Positions 9,207 through 20,232 of a stretch of DNA of 64,000 nt are shown piece by piece. The notes under the pieces were generated by a model that was not told where the DNA came from, made no database searches, and worked only from the letters and a program-made list of their open reading frames with translations. Numbering within the stretch: position 1 is the stretch's first letter; the number at the start of each line of letters is the position of its first letter. Position numbers and translations under genes: made by a program. Where the stretch lies: contig NZ_KB849715.1 in assembly GCF_000368825.1 (NCBI RefSeq), positions 62,001 to 126,000 of the forward strand. The letters are read 5' to 3'. Source of the stretch: Acinetobacter ursingii DSM 16037 = CIP 107286 (GTDB lineage: Bacteria > Pseudomonadota > Gammaproteobacteria > Pseudomonadales > Moraxellaceae).

Positions 9207-10592
9207 TTAAGACATCAGCAAACGTGAAAATTTTTCAGGCATTTGTTCTGCCCAGTGAATATGATGCTGCGATTGTTTGAAAATGCCTTGTTGCTCCAGC
9301 CATGCCGCAAACTCAGGTGCGGGCTCTAGCCCTAATAATTGACGTACATACAGCGCATCATGAAATGACGTGGTCTGATAATTCAACATCACATCATCTG
9401 AACCAGGAATTCCCATAATAAAATTAATTCCTGCATTACCTAATAAGGTCAGTAAAATATCCATATCGTCCTGATCAGCATCGGCATGATTGGTATAGCA
9501 AATATCACAGCCCATCGGCACACCCAATAATTTGCCACAAAAATGATCTTCCAAACCTGCTCGGATAATTTGCTTGCCATTGTAAAGGTATTCAGGCCCA
9601 ATGAAGCCAACTACAGTATTGACCAGTAGCGGCTTATACTTTCGGGCAACGGCATAAGCACGGGCTTCAATGGTCTGCTGATCGACCCCAAAATGGGCAT
9701 TACTGGATAAAGCACTGCCCTGACCTGTTTCAAAGTACATGACATTTTGCCCCAAAGTTCCACGTTTTAAACTTAATGCCGCCTCATAACCTTCCTGTAA
9801 AACAGACAGAGAAATACCAAAGGCATCATTGGCCTGTTGCGTTCCTGCAATGGACTGAAACATTAAATCAATCGGCACACCTCGATTTGCCAGTTCAATC
9901 CCCGAAGTGACATGAGTTAAAACACAAGACTGTGTTGGAATTTCATAATGCTGAATCACATGATCCAGTAATTTCAACAGCTCAGATAAATTCTGTAAAT
10001 TATCGGTGGCAGGGTTAATCCCAATCACCGCATCGCCATTACCATACATTAAACCATCCAGAATACTGGCCGAGATTCCAAGCAGATCATCGGTGGGATG
10101 ATTCGGTTGTAAACGAGTGGATAAATGTCCCTCCAGACCGATGGTATTTCGAAATTGGGTAATGACCTGACATTTTTTCGCAACCAAAATCAAATCTTGG
10201 TTACGCATGATCTTACTCACCGCAGCGACCATTTCAGGCGTGAGTCCAGTTGCCAATTCAGTCAGTTTTTCAGTGGTGGCATCCGCAGAAAGTAACCAAT
10301 TTCGAAAATCACCTACGGTAAAATGCGAAATTGGATAAAATGCCAAAGCATCATGTTCATCAATAATTAAACGCGTGATTTCATCCTGTTCATAGGCTGT
10401 CACCGTTTCATTCAAAAAATGTTTGAGCGGTAAATCGGCTAAAGCCATTTGTGCTGCGACACGTTCCGTTGCATCCTTTGCCGCCACACCAGCCAGTTGA
10501 TCTCCCGAGCGTTCAGGTGTTGCTTTTGCCAATAATGTTTTTAAGTCCTTAAACACATATCGCTGTTGGGCAACGATGATTTCAAATGACAT
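9207..10592 (-). CDS. eutB: Ethanolamine ammonia-lyase large subunit
   Basis: Catalytic TIM-barrel subunit of ethanolamine ammonia-lyase, binding ethanolamine and adenosylcobalamin with EutC. Conserved segments are visible: ERSGDQLAGVAA, RLQPNHPTDDL, MYGNGDAVIGINPATDN, FETGQGSALSSNAHFGVDQQT and MGCDICYTNHADADQDDMD. The start is taken as ATG 10592 (MSFEIIVAQQRYVF, 461 residues, the usual family N-terminus), preceded by AGGGG; the frame itself is open 16 codons further. It lies 10 bp after the permease stop and abuts eutC, so the three genes form one operon. Confidence 0.95.
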   Translation of the reverse strand: MSFEIIVAQQRYVFKDLKTLLAKATPERSGDQLAGVAAKDATERVAAQMALADLPLKHFLNETVTAYEQDEITRLIIDEHDALAFYPISHFTVGDFRNWLLSADATTEKLTELATGLTPEMVAAVSKIMRNQDLILVAKKCQVITQFRNTIGLEGHLSTRLQPNHPTDDLLGISASILDGLMYGNGDAVIGINPATDNLQNLSELLKLLDHVIQHYEIPTQSCVLTHVTSGIELANRGVPIDLMFQSIAGTQQANDAFGISLSVLQEGYEAALSLKRGTLGQNVMYFETGQGSALSSNAHFGVDQQTIEARAYAVARKYKPLLVNTVVGFIGPEYLYNGKQIIRAGLEDHFCGKLLGVPMGCDICYTNHADADQDDMDILLTLLGNAGINFIMGIPGSDDVMLNYQTTSFHDALYVRQLLGLEPAPEFAAWLEQQGIFKQSQHHIHWAEQMPEKFSRLLMS

Positions 10593-10602
10593 GACAATTC
10601 CC

Positions 10603-12051
10603 CTAGCGCAAATCTTCTTCAGCCGATTTAATATTGGCAAATTCCTCTTCAGGCGTACCTGTCACTAAATGATGCCGACTATAAAACATAAAATATAAAA
10701 TAAACGCCACATAAATCGCTGCTGCCATCAACCAGACTTTAGGATCCACTAAAAAGCCTGCCACGACTGCAATCGCCGATAAAATTAGTGCAATCGAAGC
10801 AGTCACAATGCCACCCGGAGCTTTATAAGGACGAGGCAAATTTGGACGTGAAATTTTGAGTTTGATATAAGACAACATCATCAACACATAAGAGAGCGTT
10901 GCACCAAAAACAGCCATTAAAATAAGTAAATCCCCCTCCCCAGATAACGATAATAAAAAGCCAATAATGCCAGGAATAATAATCGCCCAATGTGGAGTTT
11001 TATTTTTATTGGTCAGCGATAACTTTTTAGGTAAATAACCTGCACGAGACAATGCGAAGATTTGTCGTGAATAGGCATAAATAATTGAAAAGAAACTTGC
11101 AATGAGTCCAGCTAAACCAACAAAATTTACAAAACTGGCCAACCATGTATTTTTGCCATAAACAGCTACCAACGCATCCACCAATGGTGCACCAGAGGCT
11201 TTTAATTGATCCGCACCTGCTGCACCCGCCCCTAAAAATAAAATAAGCAAGGCAAAAGCAGCTAAAATCAACATGGAACCAATCAAACCGCGTGGTAAGG
11301 ATTTCGCTGGATCTTTGGCCTCTTCTGCTGCTAAAGGCACTCCTTCAACGGCCAAAAAGAACCAGATAGCATATGGCACCGCCGCCCAGATCCCGATATA
11401 GCCCATGGGTAAAAAATTACTTGCTCCCGCATGATCTGTGACCGCAATATTAAATAAATTGGCGCTATTAAAATGTGGAATCATCGCAATAATAAAGACA
11501 AACAATGCAACACAAGCAACGGCGGTAATGACAAACATGATTTTTAGGGCTTCACCTGCACCTTTTAAATGAATCCCCATAAAAATCAGATAACAAACTA
11601 AATAAACGATCCATCCGCCAATACCAAATAAGGACTGGCAATATGCACCGATAAATACAGCAATCGCAGCGGGTGCAATCGCATATTCAATCAAAATGGC
11701 CGTCCCTGTCAGATAACCTCCCAATGGCCCAAAGGCTGTGCGGGCAAAACTATAACCGCCTCCCGCCGTAGGTAGCATGGTTGACATTTCCGACATGGCA
11801 AGACACATACATAAATACATGATGGCGACGACCACAGTGGCAATAAACATACCTCCCCAGCCACCTTGCGCGAGACCAAAATTCCAACCCGCAAAATCCC
11901 CAGAAATGACATAAGCCACACCGAGTCCAACCAGAAGTATCCAGCCAACTGCGCCTTGTTTTAGCTGCCTTTGGGCAAAATATTCATGATGGCTTTTATG
12001 TTCATCTTGAGACGAAGCAATATCACTTGCAATGGATTTGGTTTCTGACAT
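10603..12051 (-). CDS. eat: Ethanolamine permease (APC superfamily)
   Basis: A 482-residue, roughly 12-helix inner-membrane transporter of the amino acid-polyamine-organocation superfamily. The ethanolamine-permease assignment rests on LKQGAVGWILLVGLGVAYVISGDFAGWNFG near the N-terminus and on its place just upstream of eutBC. The ATG at 12051 (MSETKS) is preferred because GAGAAAG precedes it; the frame extends 13 codons further upstream. First gene of the eat-eutB-eutC operon, supplying substrate to the lyase. No adjacent transcriptional regulator is present. Confidence 0.9.
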   Translation of the reverse strand: MSETKSIASDIASSQDEHKSHHEYFAQRQLKQGAVGWILLVGLGVAYVISGDFAGWNFGLAQGGWGGMFIATVVVAIMYLCMCLAMSEMSTMLPTAGGGYSFARTAFGPLGGYLTGTAILIEYAIAPAAIAVFIGAYCQSLFGIGGWIVYLVCYLIFMGIHLKGAGEALKIMFVITAVACVALFVFIIAMIPHFNSANLFNIAVTDHAGASNFLPMGYIGIWAAVPYAIWFFLAVEGVPLAAEEAKDPAKSLPRGLIGSMLILAAFALLILFLGAGAAGADQLKASGAPLVDALVAVYGKNTWLASFVNFVGLAGLIASFFSIIYAYSRQIFALSRAGYLPKKLSLTNKNKTPHWAIIIPGIIGFLLSLSGEGDLLILMAVFGATLSYVLMMLSYIKLKISRPNLPRPYKAPGGIVTASIALILSAIAVVAGFLVDPKVWLMAAAIYVAFILYFMFYSRHHLVTGTPEEEFANIKSAEEDLR

Positions 12052-12290
12052 GAGCTTTCTCTCATTTTTCATTTTTATGAGAAGAAACAAGCATAATTCA
12101 TACCAGATATTTGGAATTTAAACGTCTAAGGCATGTAAAGTGACAAAGTTCACCATTAAAATATGGGCTAGATCCACAAAAATCAGAAGCAATTCATCAA
12201 GCTCATCATTTAATAAAAAAATACTGAACATGATTTGCTTCTTTTGAACAATTCAGGCTATGGTGAGTAAAACATCTGGATCATAAGAAT

Positions 12291-13331
12291 ATGTCAATAT
12301 TACAGCAGCTTGGAATTAAACACCCGATTCTGTTAGCTCCGATGGCAGGTGTATCAACACCTGAACTAGCAGCCGAAGTCTCCAACAGTGGTGGCTTAGG
12401 TTCTTTGGGTCTTGGAGCAAATAATGTCAGTTCGGCTAGAGAACAAATACTTAAAACCCAAGCCCTTACAGATGCGCCATTTCAAGTGAATTTCTTTTGC
12501 CATCAACCTCAAATTTTAAATGAGCAGGAAGCTCAACGTTGGATCGAGTATTTAACCCCAGAATTTGAACGTTTTCATGTACAACCGCCGCGAACCTTGC
12601 AATGTATTTACCCAAGCTTTTTGGACCATGATGACTTTTTAAATTTGATATTGGAAACACAACCCAAAGCGGTCAGTTTTCATTTTGGAATTCCACATCC
12701 TCATCAAATACAGGCTTTAAAACAAGCAGGAATCATCACATTGGTTTCTGCAACTAATCTGGCTGAAGCTAAAGCGATTGAGGCAGCTGGAATTGATATC
12801 ATTATTGCACAAGGTATCGAAGCGGGTGGGCATCGTGGAATATTCAATGCCGATCTAGATGGTGCTGTAAAAACAGCGGATCTGGTACAACTGATGACTC
12901 AGCATTGTGATACACCTGTGATTGCGGCAGGCGGGATTATGAATGGTCGTCAAGCCAAAAAAATCATCAGCTTAGGTGCACAAGCCGTTCAACTCGGCAC
13001 CGCTTTTGTGCAATGTAAAACTTCAAATGCCAATGCAGCTTATCGTCAGGCACTTTTAAATCAGCCCCTTACCCAAATCACATCCAGTATTTCTGGTCGA
13101 CCTGCGCGCGGCATTATTAATCACTGGCATACTCAGGTTGACCATCCACAACGCCCAACTGTAGCGGCTTACCCTTATGCTTATGATCTGGCTAAACAAC
13201 TACATGCTATCGCAACTCAGGCAGGTGATTCTGGCTATGGTGCGTTTTGGGCAGGCAGTAATGTCGCACAAATTCGTGAAATGGAAGCACGAGATTTAAT
13301 CAATCAATTGATTTTAGAAATGAGTGAATAA
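12291..13331 (+). CDS. Nitronate monooxygenase (2-nitropropane dioxygenase family)
   Basis: An FMN-dependent TIM-barrel enzyme of 346 residues that oxidises alkyl nitronates such as propionate-3-nitronate. Motifs: HPILLAPMAGVSTPELAAEVSNSGGLGSL at the N-terminus (flavin-binding start), IIAQGIEAGGHRGIF containing the family's catalytic histidine, and PVIAAGGIMNGRQAKKIISLGAQAVQLGTAF for phosphate binding. It is a single gene, divergent from the ethanolamine operon and convergent with dinB-like; a palindromic repeat copy sits just after its stop. Confidence 0.9.
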   Translation: MSILQQLGIKHPILLAPMAGVSTPELAAEVSNSGGLGSLGLGANNVSSAREQILKTQALTDAPFQVNFFCHQPQILNEQEAQRWIEYLTPEFERFHVQPPRTLQCIYPSFLDHDDFLNLILETQPKAVSFHFGIPHPHQIQALKQAGIITLVSATNLAEAKAIEAAGIDIIIAQGIEAGGHRGIFNADLDGAVKTADLVQLMTQHCDTPVIAAGGIMNGRQAKKIISLGAQAVQLGTAFVQCKTSNANAAYRQALLNQPLTQITSSISGRPARGIINHWHTQVDHPQRPTVAAYPYAYDLAKQLHAIATQAGDSGYGAFWAGSNVAQIREMEARDLINQLILEMSE

Positions 13332-13344
13332 GCTGAATAGATGC

Positions 13345-13420
13345 AGATTTCTTTTATAATTTTTTTACTTCTCACTTCAGGAGAAAAATAAAGAGGAGCT
13401 AAACAATGATGAAAGAAAAG
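13345..13420. repeat. Dispersed palindromic repeat, copy 2
   Basis: About 76 bp between convergent genes. The left end AGATTTCTTTTAT and right end GATGAAAGAAAAG are slightly decayed forms of the inverted ends seen at 3045 and 50426. The interior GAGAAAAATAAAGAGG..CTAAACAATGATGAAAGAA is nearly identical to the other copies. It lies 14 bp from the 3' end of the minus-strand DinB gene. Confidence 0.8.
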
Positions 13421-13433
13421 CGATAAAAGACAT

Positions 13434-13973
13434 CTATTCAGTATCTAAAAATGATGCATGCTTTTCTACCAGCATATAGACCAAATCAAGCTCAGGACAC
13501 TCATAACCCAATCCCGTTAAGGCTGCGGTAATCTGCCCTCGATGCTGGGTCGCATGTTTAAACACATGTAATAACGTCGCTGCATAAGGTAAACACTTTG
13601 CTTCACCACTTGCCGTTTGATAACTGAACTGACTGTTCAAATTTTCTTGATCTAACTGCTCAAGAAAAGTGATCCAGTTTTTAGCTCTTGACTCTAATTC
13701 TATAAATAATTGCACAGGATCCTGTTCAACAATAGCATTCAGTGTCATTTTGGGAGAAATAGACTGGGCAAACCGCGCGTACCAAAGTAAATGTTCACCG
13801 ACCAAAAGATGATTCAATGTTCCCAAAATGCTGCCAAAAAATAAACCGGCATCACAATGCAGTTCATCATCAGATAATGGCTTCAAGCTATTCAATAATC
13901 GCTGCGTTGCCCAGACATTATATTCAGCTAAAAGCAGTAGACTTTCCTTACTGATTTTATAAATATCCGTCAT
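13434..13973 (-). CDS. DinB/DfrB-family putative metal-dependent protein
   Basis: A 179-residue four-helix-bundle protein of the DinB superfamily. Histidines in the expected metal-binding places are seen in LNHLLVGEHLLWYARF and LHVFKHATQHRGQITAAL. Family members include thiol-dependent transferases and maleylpyruvate-isomerase-like enzymes, but many have no known activity, so no substrate is proposed. AAGGA precedes the ATG. The gene follows dusB with a 12-bp gap on the same strand and is probably co-transcribed. Confidence 0.85.
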   Translation of the reverse strand: MTDIYKISKESLLLLAEYNVWATQRLLNSLKPLSDDELHCDAGLFFGSILGTLNHLLVGEHLLWYARFAQSISPKMTLNAIVEQDPVQLFIELESRAKNWITFLEQLDQENLNSQFSYQTASGEAKCLPYAATLLHVFKHATQHRGQITAALTGLGYECPELDLVYMLVEKHASFLDTE

Positions 13974-13985
13974 GGCTGCTTATCC

Positions 13986-15011
13986 TTAATTGATCACCAA
14001 TAAATCGACCTGTTCCACTTGGACATCACTCATGATATGTCCTTGATCCAATAATTGATTAAAATAAGCTTCCACGACTTGAGCCTGTTGATGGGTCGTT
14101 TCAACTTGATACATATTTTGGCGAAACTCATTACTTGAACGTAAGCCTTTGGTGTACCAAGCAATATGTTTACGTGCGATGCGACAGCCTGAATATTCGC
14201 CATAAAACTGATACAGCTCATCCAGATGCCCCAGCAACACCTGTTTCACTTCAGCGATACTGGGTGCAGCCAAATGTTCACCTGTTTTCAAATAATGGGC
14301 AATTTCCCGAAAAATCCACGGACGGCCCTGCGCTGCACGCCCAATCATGATCGCATCAGCACCCGTATAATCCAGCACAAATTTAGCCTTTTCTGGACCA
14401 TCAATATCGCCATTAGCAATTACAGGAATATTTAGAAGTTGCTTTACTTCCTTAATCAAATCATAACGCGCGGTATTTAAATACATATCTTCACGAGTTC
14501 GACCATGTAAGGCCAATGCTGCTATGCCTGCTTGTTCGGCACGTTGCGCAACTCGTAGAATATTTTCATGACCATTTAAAAAACCTAGTCGAGTTTTTAA
14601 GGTCACAGGAACATCCACTGCAGCAACCACGCTATCTAAAATACGTGCCACCAGATCTTCATCCTGTAACAAGGCTGAGCCTGCCAGCTTATTGCAGACT
14701 TTTTTAGCAGGACAACCCATATTAATGTCCACGATTTGGGCACCATTTTCGACTTGATAACGTGCCGCTTCAGCCAGTTGCTCAGGGTCAGAACCTGCAA
14801 TTTGTGCCGAAATAGGCGCAAGCTCACCATCAAAATTAGCACGATATAAACTTTTTTTCGTCATACGCAGTGTTTTGTCGGCGGTCATCATTTCACTGAC
14901 CGCATGCCCTGCTCCAAAATATTTGCATAGCGAACGAAATGGACGGTCAGTGACTCCGGCCATTGGGGCAACGATTAAATTATTTGACAGTTGATAGGAG
15001 CCAATATACAT
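13986..15011 (-). CDS. dusB: tRNA-dihydrouridine synthase B
   Basis: FMN- and NADPH-dependent enzyme that reduces uridine to dihydrouridine in the tRNA D-loop. Hallmarks: LIVAPMAGVTDRPFR, the catalytic cysteine in DINMGCPAKKVCNK, ALALHGRTREDMY, PVIANGDIDGPEKA and IMIGRAAQGRPWIF. I place the start at ATG 15011 (MYIGSYQLSNNLIVAP), which aligns with the standard DusB N-terminus (341 residues); the frame is open 13 codons further and no strong ribosome site distinguishes the candidates. It faces away from the DUF1615 lipoprotein gene. Confidence 0.93.
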   Translation of the reverse strand: MYIGSYQLSNNLIVAPMAGVTDRPFRSLCKYFGAGHAVSEMMTADKTLRMTKKSLYRANFDGELAPISAQIAGSDPEQLAEAARYQVENGAQIVDINMGCPAKKVCNKLAGSALLQDEDLVARILDSVVAAVDVPVTLKTRLGFLNGHENILRVAQRAEQAGIAALALHGRTREDMYLNTARYDLIKEVKQLLNIPVIANGDIDGPEKAKFVLDYTGADAIMIGRAAQGRPWIFREIAHYLKTGEHLAAPSIAEVKQVLLGHLDELYQFYGEYSGCRIARKHIAWYTKGLRSSNEFRQNMYQVETTHQQAQVVEAYFNQLLDQGHIMSDVQVEQVDLLVIN

Positions 15012-15092
15012 AATATTCATGCTTTTTTTGATCAACATAGTATACTGCATCTGTCTTTTTTGCTCATCTTTTTATCAAGGTGCCCTGCTTGC

Positions 15093-16301
15093 ATGAATAG
15101 CCCAATTAAATCTGGTTTTTATTTAAAATCATTGAGCACAATTACGTTGAGTCTTGCATTAGTTGGATGCGGTGATGGTAATTGGTGGTCTCAAAAAGAT
15201 GAGCCAGAATTTAAAGCAGAACAGATTAAACGTGTGATTCCGACACGCGTAAATGGTCGTGAATCTTGGGCCAATGATATTGACGACATTATGGAAAAAT
15301 TAGGCATTCCAAAAACCAAAGAAAATGTATGCAGTATTGTCGCCGTGGTCGATCAAGAATCTAATTTTGTGGCTGATCCCGTGGTACCTGGCTTGGGTGC
15401 GAAAGCGGTTAAAGAAGTTAATACACGTTTAAATGAAAAATTTGAAGAAAAGCTAGGGACTACGATTGGTGGTCAAGTTGCGGGTTATTTTGAGGACGTA
15501 CTCAAAAACCAACCCTCTCCAGATAATAATTATATGAGCCAAATGCGTAAAGTCCGTACAGAACGCGATCTGGATTTACTTTATCGCCAGATTTTTGATT
15601 TTATGGCGAGTCATTACCATGTCAGTGCCCTAACAGGTGCAGCCAAACTGGTGGGTCAGGATATTGGCGAAAAGATGAATCCGATTACTACGCTGGGTTC
15701 CATGCAGGTGCTGATTACTTATGCTCAGGATCATAAGCGTTCACGCATGAATACCAATGAATTACGTGACGATTTATATACACAATATGGTGGCTTGTAT
15801 TATGGAATACATCGTTTAATGATGTATCCTGCCGATTATAATAAATCGATTTATCGATTTGCTGATTATAATTCAGGCATGTATTCAAGTCGTAACGCGG
15901 CTTTTCAAAGTATGCTCAATGATTTAACACCGAAAGAACTGGATCTGGATGGTGATTTATTGCTTTATAATAAAGATGGCAGTCCTCGTGCGGTTCTTAG
16001 CCAATCTGAGAAAGAACTTATCTCTGTCTTTGCGCAAAATAATGTACTGGTGACACCACGTCAAATTCGTTCAGATCTAAAAAAAGAGAAAGAGAAATCT
16101 TTTGAAAATACTCAAACCTATATTGCAGTGAAAAAACTATACAAAACAAAGACAGGCAAAGAACCTATTTATGCCATCATGCCACAAGTCATTATTTCTG
16201 GGCCTAAATTAAGCCGAGATTACAATACCAACTGGTTTGCCTCCCGCGTCAATGGAAGATATGAAACATGTATGCAACGAGCGAAAAGAATAAGACTATA
16301 A
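15093..16301 (+). CDS. DUF1615 family lipoprotein
   Basis: A 402-residue lipoprotein. Residues 1-25 form a signal peptide ending in the lipobox LVGC, so it is predicted to be acylated on cysteine and attached to a membrane in the periplasm. The following domain (IPTRVNGRESWANDIDDIMEKLGI, VVDQESNFVADPVVPGLG) matches DUF1615, of unknown function; the QESNF context is reminiscent of lysozyme-like transglycosylase folds, but this is only a guess. I chose ATG 15093 because an upstream in-frame start at 14991 would bury the signal peptide. Its 3' end overlaps the next gene by 34 bp. Confidence 0.82.
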   Translation: MNSPIKSGFYLKSLSTITLSLALVGCGDGNWWSQKDEPEFKAEQIKRVIPTRVNGRESWANDIDDIMEKLGIPKTKENVCSIVAVVDQESNFVADPVVPGLGAKAVKEVNTRLNEKFEEKLGTTIGGQVAGYFEDVLKNQPSPDNNYMSQMRKVRTERDLDLLYRQIFDFMASHYHVSALTGAAKLVGQDIGEKMNPITTLGSMQVLITYAQDHKRSRMNTNELRDDLYTQYGGLYYGIHRLMMYPADYNKSIYRFADYNSGMYSSRNAAFQSMLNDLTPKELDLDGDLLLYNKDGSPRAVLSQSEKELISVFAQNNVLVTPRQIRSDLKKEKEKSFENTQTYIAVKKLYKTKTGKEPIYAIMPQVIISGPKLSRDYNTNWFASRVNGRYETCMQRAKRIRL

Positions 16302-16921
16302 ATCTCGCCCTGTTTGATTTTGACGGAACACTCTGTACGAAAGATAGTTTCACTGGCTTTATTTTTTATACTTTGTCTAAAAGACATATCATGCGTAAAG
16401 GCCTGAGAATTCTTCCATGGATTCAGGCTTATTATTTAAAACTTTATCCCGCTGATGCTATGCGCGCCAAGCTTTTTAGTACGATGTTTAAAGGAAATTC
16501 AGCAAAACAACTACAGCAACTGGGTCAAGAATACGCGCAAACTTTAGTGAAAAATCTGGACACTCAGCTATTTCAACGCCTATTACAACATCAGGCGCAA
16601 GGCGATAAAGTGGTACTGGTTTCTGCTTCAATCGATTTGTATCTGAAACCAGTGTGTGAACTCCTCAATATCGATCTGATCTGTACACAAGTTGAAATCC
16701 ATAATGGATTCATTACAGGTCAATATTCTACACCCGACTGTAGTTCTGAGCAGAAAAAGATTCGGGTTCATGAGGCTTATCATCTCAATGATTACGCGCA
16801 TGTTTATGCGTATGGCAATAGCTATGAAGATTTACAGATGTTTAGTCTGGCAGATAGCTGCTATATGGTCGGAGAAGATCAACAGTTACCTCGATTAGCA
16901 GATGTAAAAAAACTCGCCTAA
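16268..16921 (+). CDS. HAD-IB family phosphatase (SerB-like)
   Basis: A 217-residue haloacid dehalogenase-superfamily hydrolase. Motif I is LALFDFDGTLCTKDSF with the nucleophilic aspartate, motif II is VVLVSASIDLYLKP, and motif III/IV is AYGNSYEDLQMF. The HAD-IB subfamily includes phosphoserine phosphatase and phospholipid-head-group phosphatases; the substrate is not clear. It overlaps the preceding lipoprotein gene in another frame, which suggests translational coupling and a shared transcript. Confidence 0.85.
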   Translation: MYATSEKNKTINLALFDFDGTLCTKDSFTGFIFYTLSKRHIMRKGLRILPWIQAYYLKLYPADAMRAKLFSTMFKGNSAKQLQQLGQEYAQTLVKNLDTQLFQRLLQHQAQGDKVVLVSASIDLYLKPVCELLNIDLICTQVEIHNGFITGQYSTPDCSSEQKKIRVHEAYHLNDYAHVYAYGNSYEDLQMFSLADSCYMVGEDQQLPRLADVKKLA

Positions 16922-16944
16922 GCGAGTTGTTTTATTTTTAAAAT

Positions 16945-18078
16945 TTAGTAAATCGCCATGTGGTTACGATGGATCATTTCCAGTGAACGCGCTTCACCTA
17001 GCACTTGATAGACTTTGTCCGAAGCCAATCCTTTAATAATATCAGCAGATTGTGAGCTAAAATTGACTCGCCCGACGGCAATACGTTTACCCGATTTGTC
17101 TACACATTCCACCACATCACCACGATCAAAATGTCCTTCGACCGCTTTCACACCCACAGGTAATAAACTGCGATGACGCTCCTTAATCGCCTCCACAGCA
17201 CCATCATCAATAATTAAACGACCTGCGGTTTGTAAATGTGCTGCCAACCATTGCTGATGCGCGGTCATACGGTCTTTATCGGTACTAAATAAAGTTCCGA
17301 GCATTTCACCTGCCATCAAACGTGATAAAACACGATCGCTTTCACCACTGGCGATCAGCGTTGGACAGCCTGATTTAGCAGCAAGACGTGCTGCACGGAC
17401 TTTAGTGACCATTCCGCCACGACCAAGCACTCCACCACCGCCTGCCATTTCAAACAAACTGTCATCTAAAGCACGGACTTCAGTTAGGAGCTTGGCATCT
17501 GGATTACTGCGTGGATCGGAATCAAACATGCCTTGTTGATCGGTCAGAATAATTAATAAATCTGCATGCACTTGCCCTGCCACCATGGCTGCCAAGGTAT
17601 CGTTATCACCAAAACGAATTTCATCGGTGGATACCGTATCATTTTCATTAATGACAGGAATCACACGCCAGTCAATCAGATTTTGCAGAGCATCACAAGA
17701 GTTCAAGTAACGACGGCGATCGGCAAGATCATCATGTGTCAAAAGCACTTGTGCAGTCTGAATATGATGCTTTTCAAGTACACTTGACCAAGTGTGGATC
17801 AAGCCCATTTGACCAATAGCCGCACAGGCTTGCAGGCTGGGTAGATCGGTGGGTCGGCTGGTCAGTTTCATGCGTACCATCCCTTCAGCTACAGCACCAG
17901 ACGAAACCAAAATAATTTCGTGTCCAGCAGTGTGTAGATCAGCAATTTGCATTGCCCAATGCGAGATTGCATCTAAATCTAAACCTTGCCCGTTTGCTGT
18001 GAGTAGCGATGATCCGATTTTAACAACGATTCGTTTACACGCATTGAGCTGACGTTGCCCATCCACCACTTCTATCAT
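16945..18078 (-). CDS. proB: Glutamate 5-kinase
   Basis: First enzyme of proline synthesis, phosphorylating glutamate on the gamma carboxyl. The 377-residue length fits the two-domain form: amino-acid-kinase domain (residues 15-260: [64 protein letters not shown]) and a C-terminal PUA domain (about 285-365, [22 protein letters not shown]). GAGG precedes the ATG. It lies 90 bp downstream of obgE on the same strand. Confidence 0.96.
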   Translation of the reverse strand: MIEVVDGQRQLNACKRIVVKIGSSLLTANGQGLDLDAISHWAMQIADLHTAGHEIILVSSGAVAEGMVRMKLTSRPTDLPSLQACAAIGQMGLIHTWSSVLEKHHIQTAQVLLTHDDLADRRRYLNSCDALQNLIDWRVIPVINENDTVSTDEIRFGDNDTLAAMVAGQVHADLLIILTDQQGMFDSDPRSNPDAKLLTEVRALDDSLFEMAGGGGVLGRGGMVTKVRAARLAAKSGCPTLIASGESDRVLSRLMAGEMLGTLFSTDKDRMTAHQQWLAAHLQTAGRLIIDDGAVEAIKERHRSLLPVGVKAVEGHFDRGDVVECVDKSGKRIAVGRVNFSSQSADIIKGLASDKVYQVLGEARSLEMIHRNHMAIY

Positions 18079-18099
18079 GTTTTCCTCAAATTATTTCCC

Positions 18100-18135
18100 C
18101 CTTGCGAAGCAGAGACGAGTGCTTCTCAGGGAGAA
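18100..18135 (-). promoter_or_regulatory. Hairpin between obgE and proB
   Basis: The obgE-proB gap holds a stem-loop: GAAGCA and TGCTTC arms around an eight-base loop, extended by imperfect pairing of CCCT with AGGG. There is no strong T-run after it on the minus strand, so it may be an attenuator or mRNA-processing hairpin rather than a complete terminator. Confidence 0.4.
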
Positions 18136-18168
18136 TTAAAGGTTTTTTAAAAAGCCAAATTGCGAACT

Positions 18169-19497
<1,329 letters not shown>

Positions 19498-19548
19498 CTA
19501 AGCTTGAATAAAAACCAAGACCTAAAAAATGAAAATTGAGACTGATTT

Positions 19549-20229
19549 TTAGGGATGAATATTCTTTAATGGTAACTGCATCTGCATATCCAGATTTGCC
19601 TGAGTCGTTTGTACGGAGTTATACATAATGGCATTAAAAGTCGCAATCTTACGCAGGGTCATTGGATCATTAATATTCAAAGTCGGTTTGAACTGGTGTT
19701 GTACATTTAAATGTACTGGTTCATTAAACTCAAAATAGACAGGCCCACTAAATGAAATTTTAACAGGCAAGGTATAATTGCGTTTTAGCTGAAAAGGGAT
19801 ATCCAGTTGAATCGGAATATCTAACTTTAAAGGAAACTTGGGTAATAATTTATTTTGATAAATCAGATCTGTTGTGGTTTCAAGCGGCATCGTTTCATCA
19901 ACTTTCAACATCGTAGAATAATCGATATTGACAGTGATTGGCGTTTCTACTTCAAAACTTAAATCCGCCAAATATTTACCACGTAACGGTAAATCTAACT
20001 GACGATTGATATCAATCGTCGTATCTAGTTTACCTACCGATCGAGTTTGCAGATAATTTCCGACATAGATTTTGGTCGGAAGTGATTCTGGTAAATGAAT
20101 CTGGGCATGATGAGAAGAGACTGAAACAGAGGCCTGAATATTCAAATACAACCAGAATAAAACCGCGACCAACATCACGATACTAATAAAAATCAATAAA
20201 GTCCGTTTAACAGAAGCAAAAATCCACAT
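19549..20229 (-). CDS. Membrane-anchored repeat-rich hypothetical protein (paralogue of upstream gene)
   Basis: I do not recognise a known family. The 226-residue protein has one N-terminal transmembrane helix (about residues 10-32) and then an extracytoplasmic region made of short beta-like segments, each with a Pro-Leu or Ile-Pro step (PLRGKYL, FPLKLDIPIQLDIPFQL, TLPVKISFSGPVYFEF). Its neighbour upstream, three base pairs away, has the same layout, so the pair looks like a duplication working together. No signal peptidase site is evident, so an inner-membrane anchor with a periplasmic filament-like domain is my reading. Confidence 0.6.
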   Translation of the reverse strand: MWIFASVKRTLLIFISIVMLVAVLFWLYLNIQASVSVSSHHAQIHLPESLPTKIYVGNYLQTRSVGKLDTTIDINRQLDLPLRGKYLADLSFEVETPITVNIDYSTMLKVDETMPLETTTDLIYQNKLLPKFPLKLDIPIQLDIPFQLKRNYTLPVKISFSGPVYFEFNEPVHLNVQHQFKPTLNINDPMTLRKIATFNAIMYNSVQTTQANLDMQMQLPLKNIHP

Positions 20230-20232
20230 TGA

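Noticed and set aside
14991..15092. Longer N-terminus for the DUF1615 lipoprotein
   Set aside because: It would place 34 extra residues before a clear lipoprotein signal peptide and overlap the dusB start.
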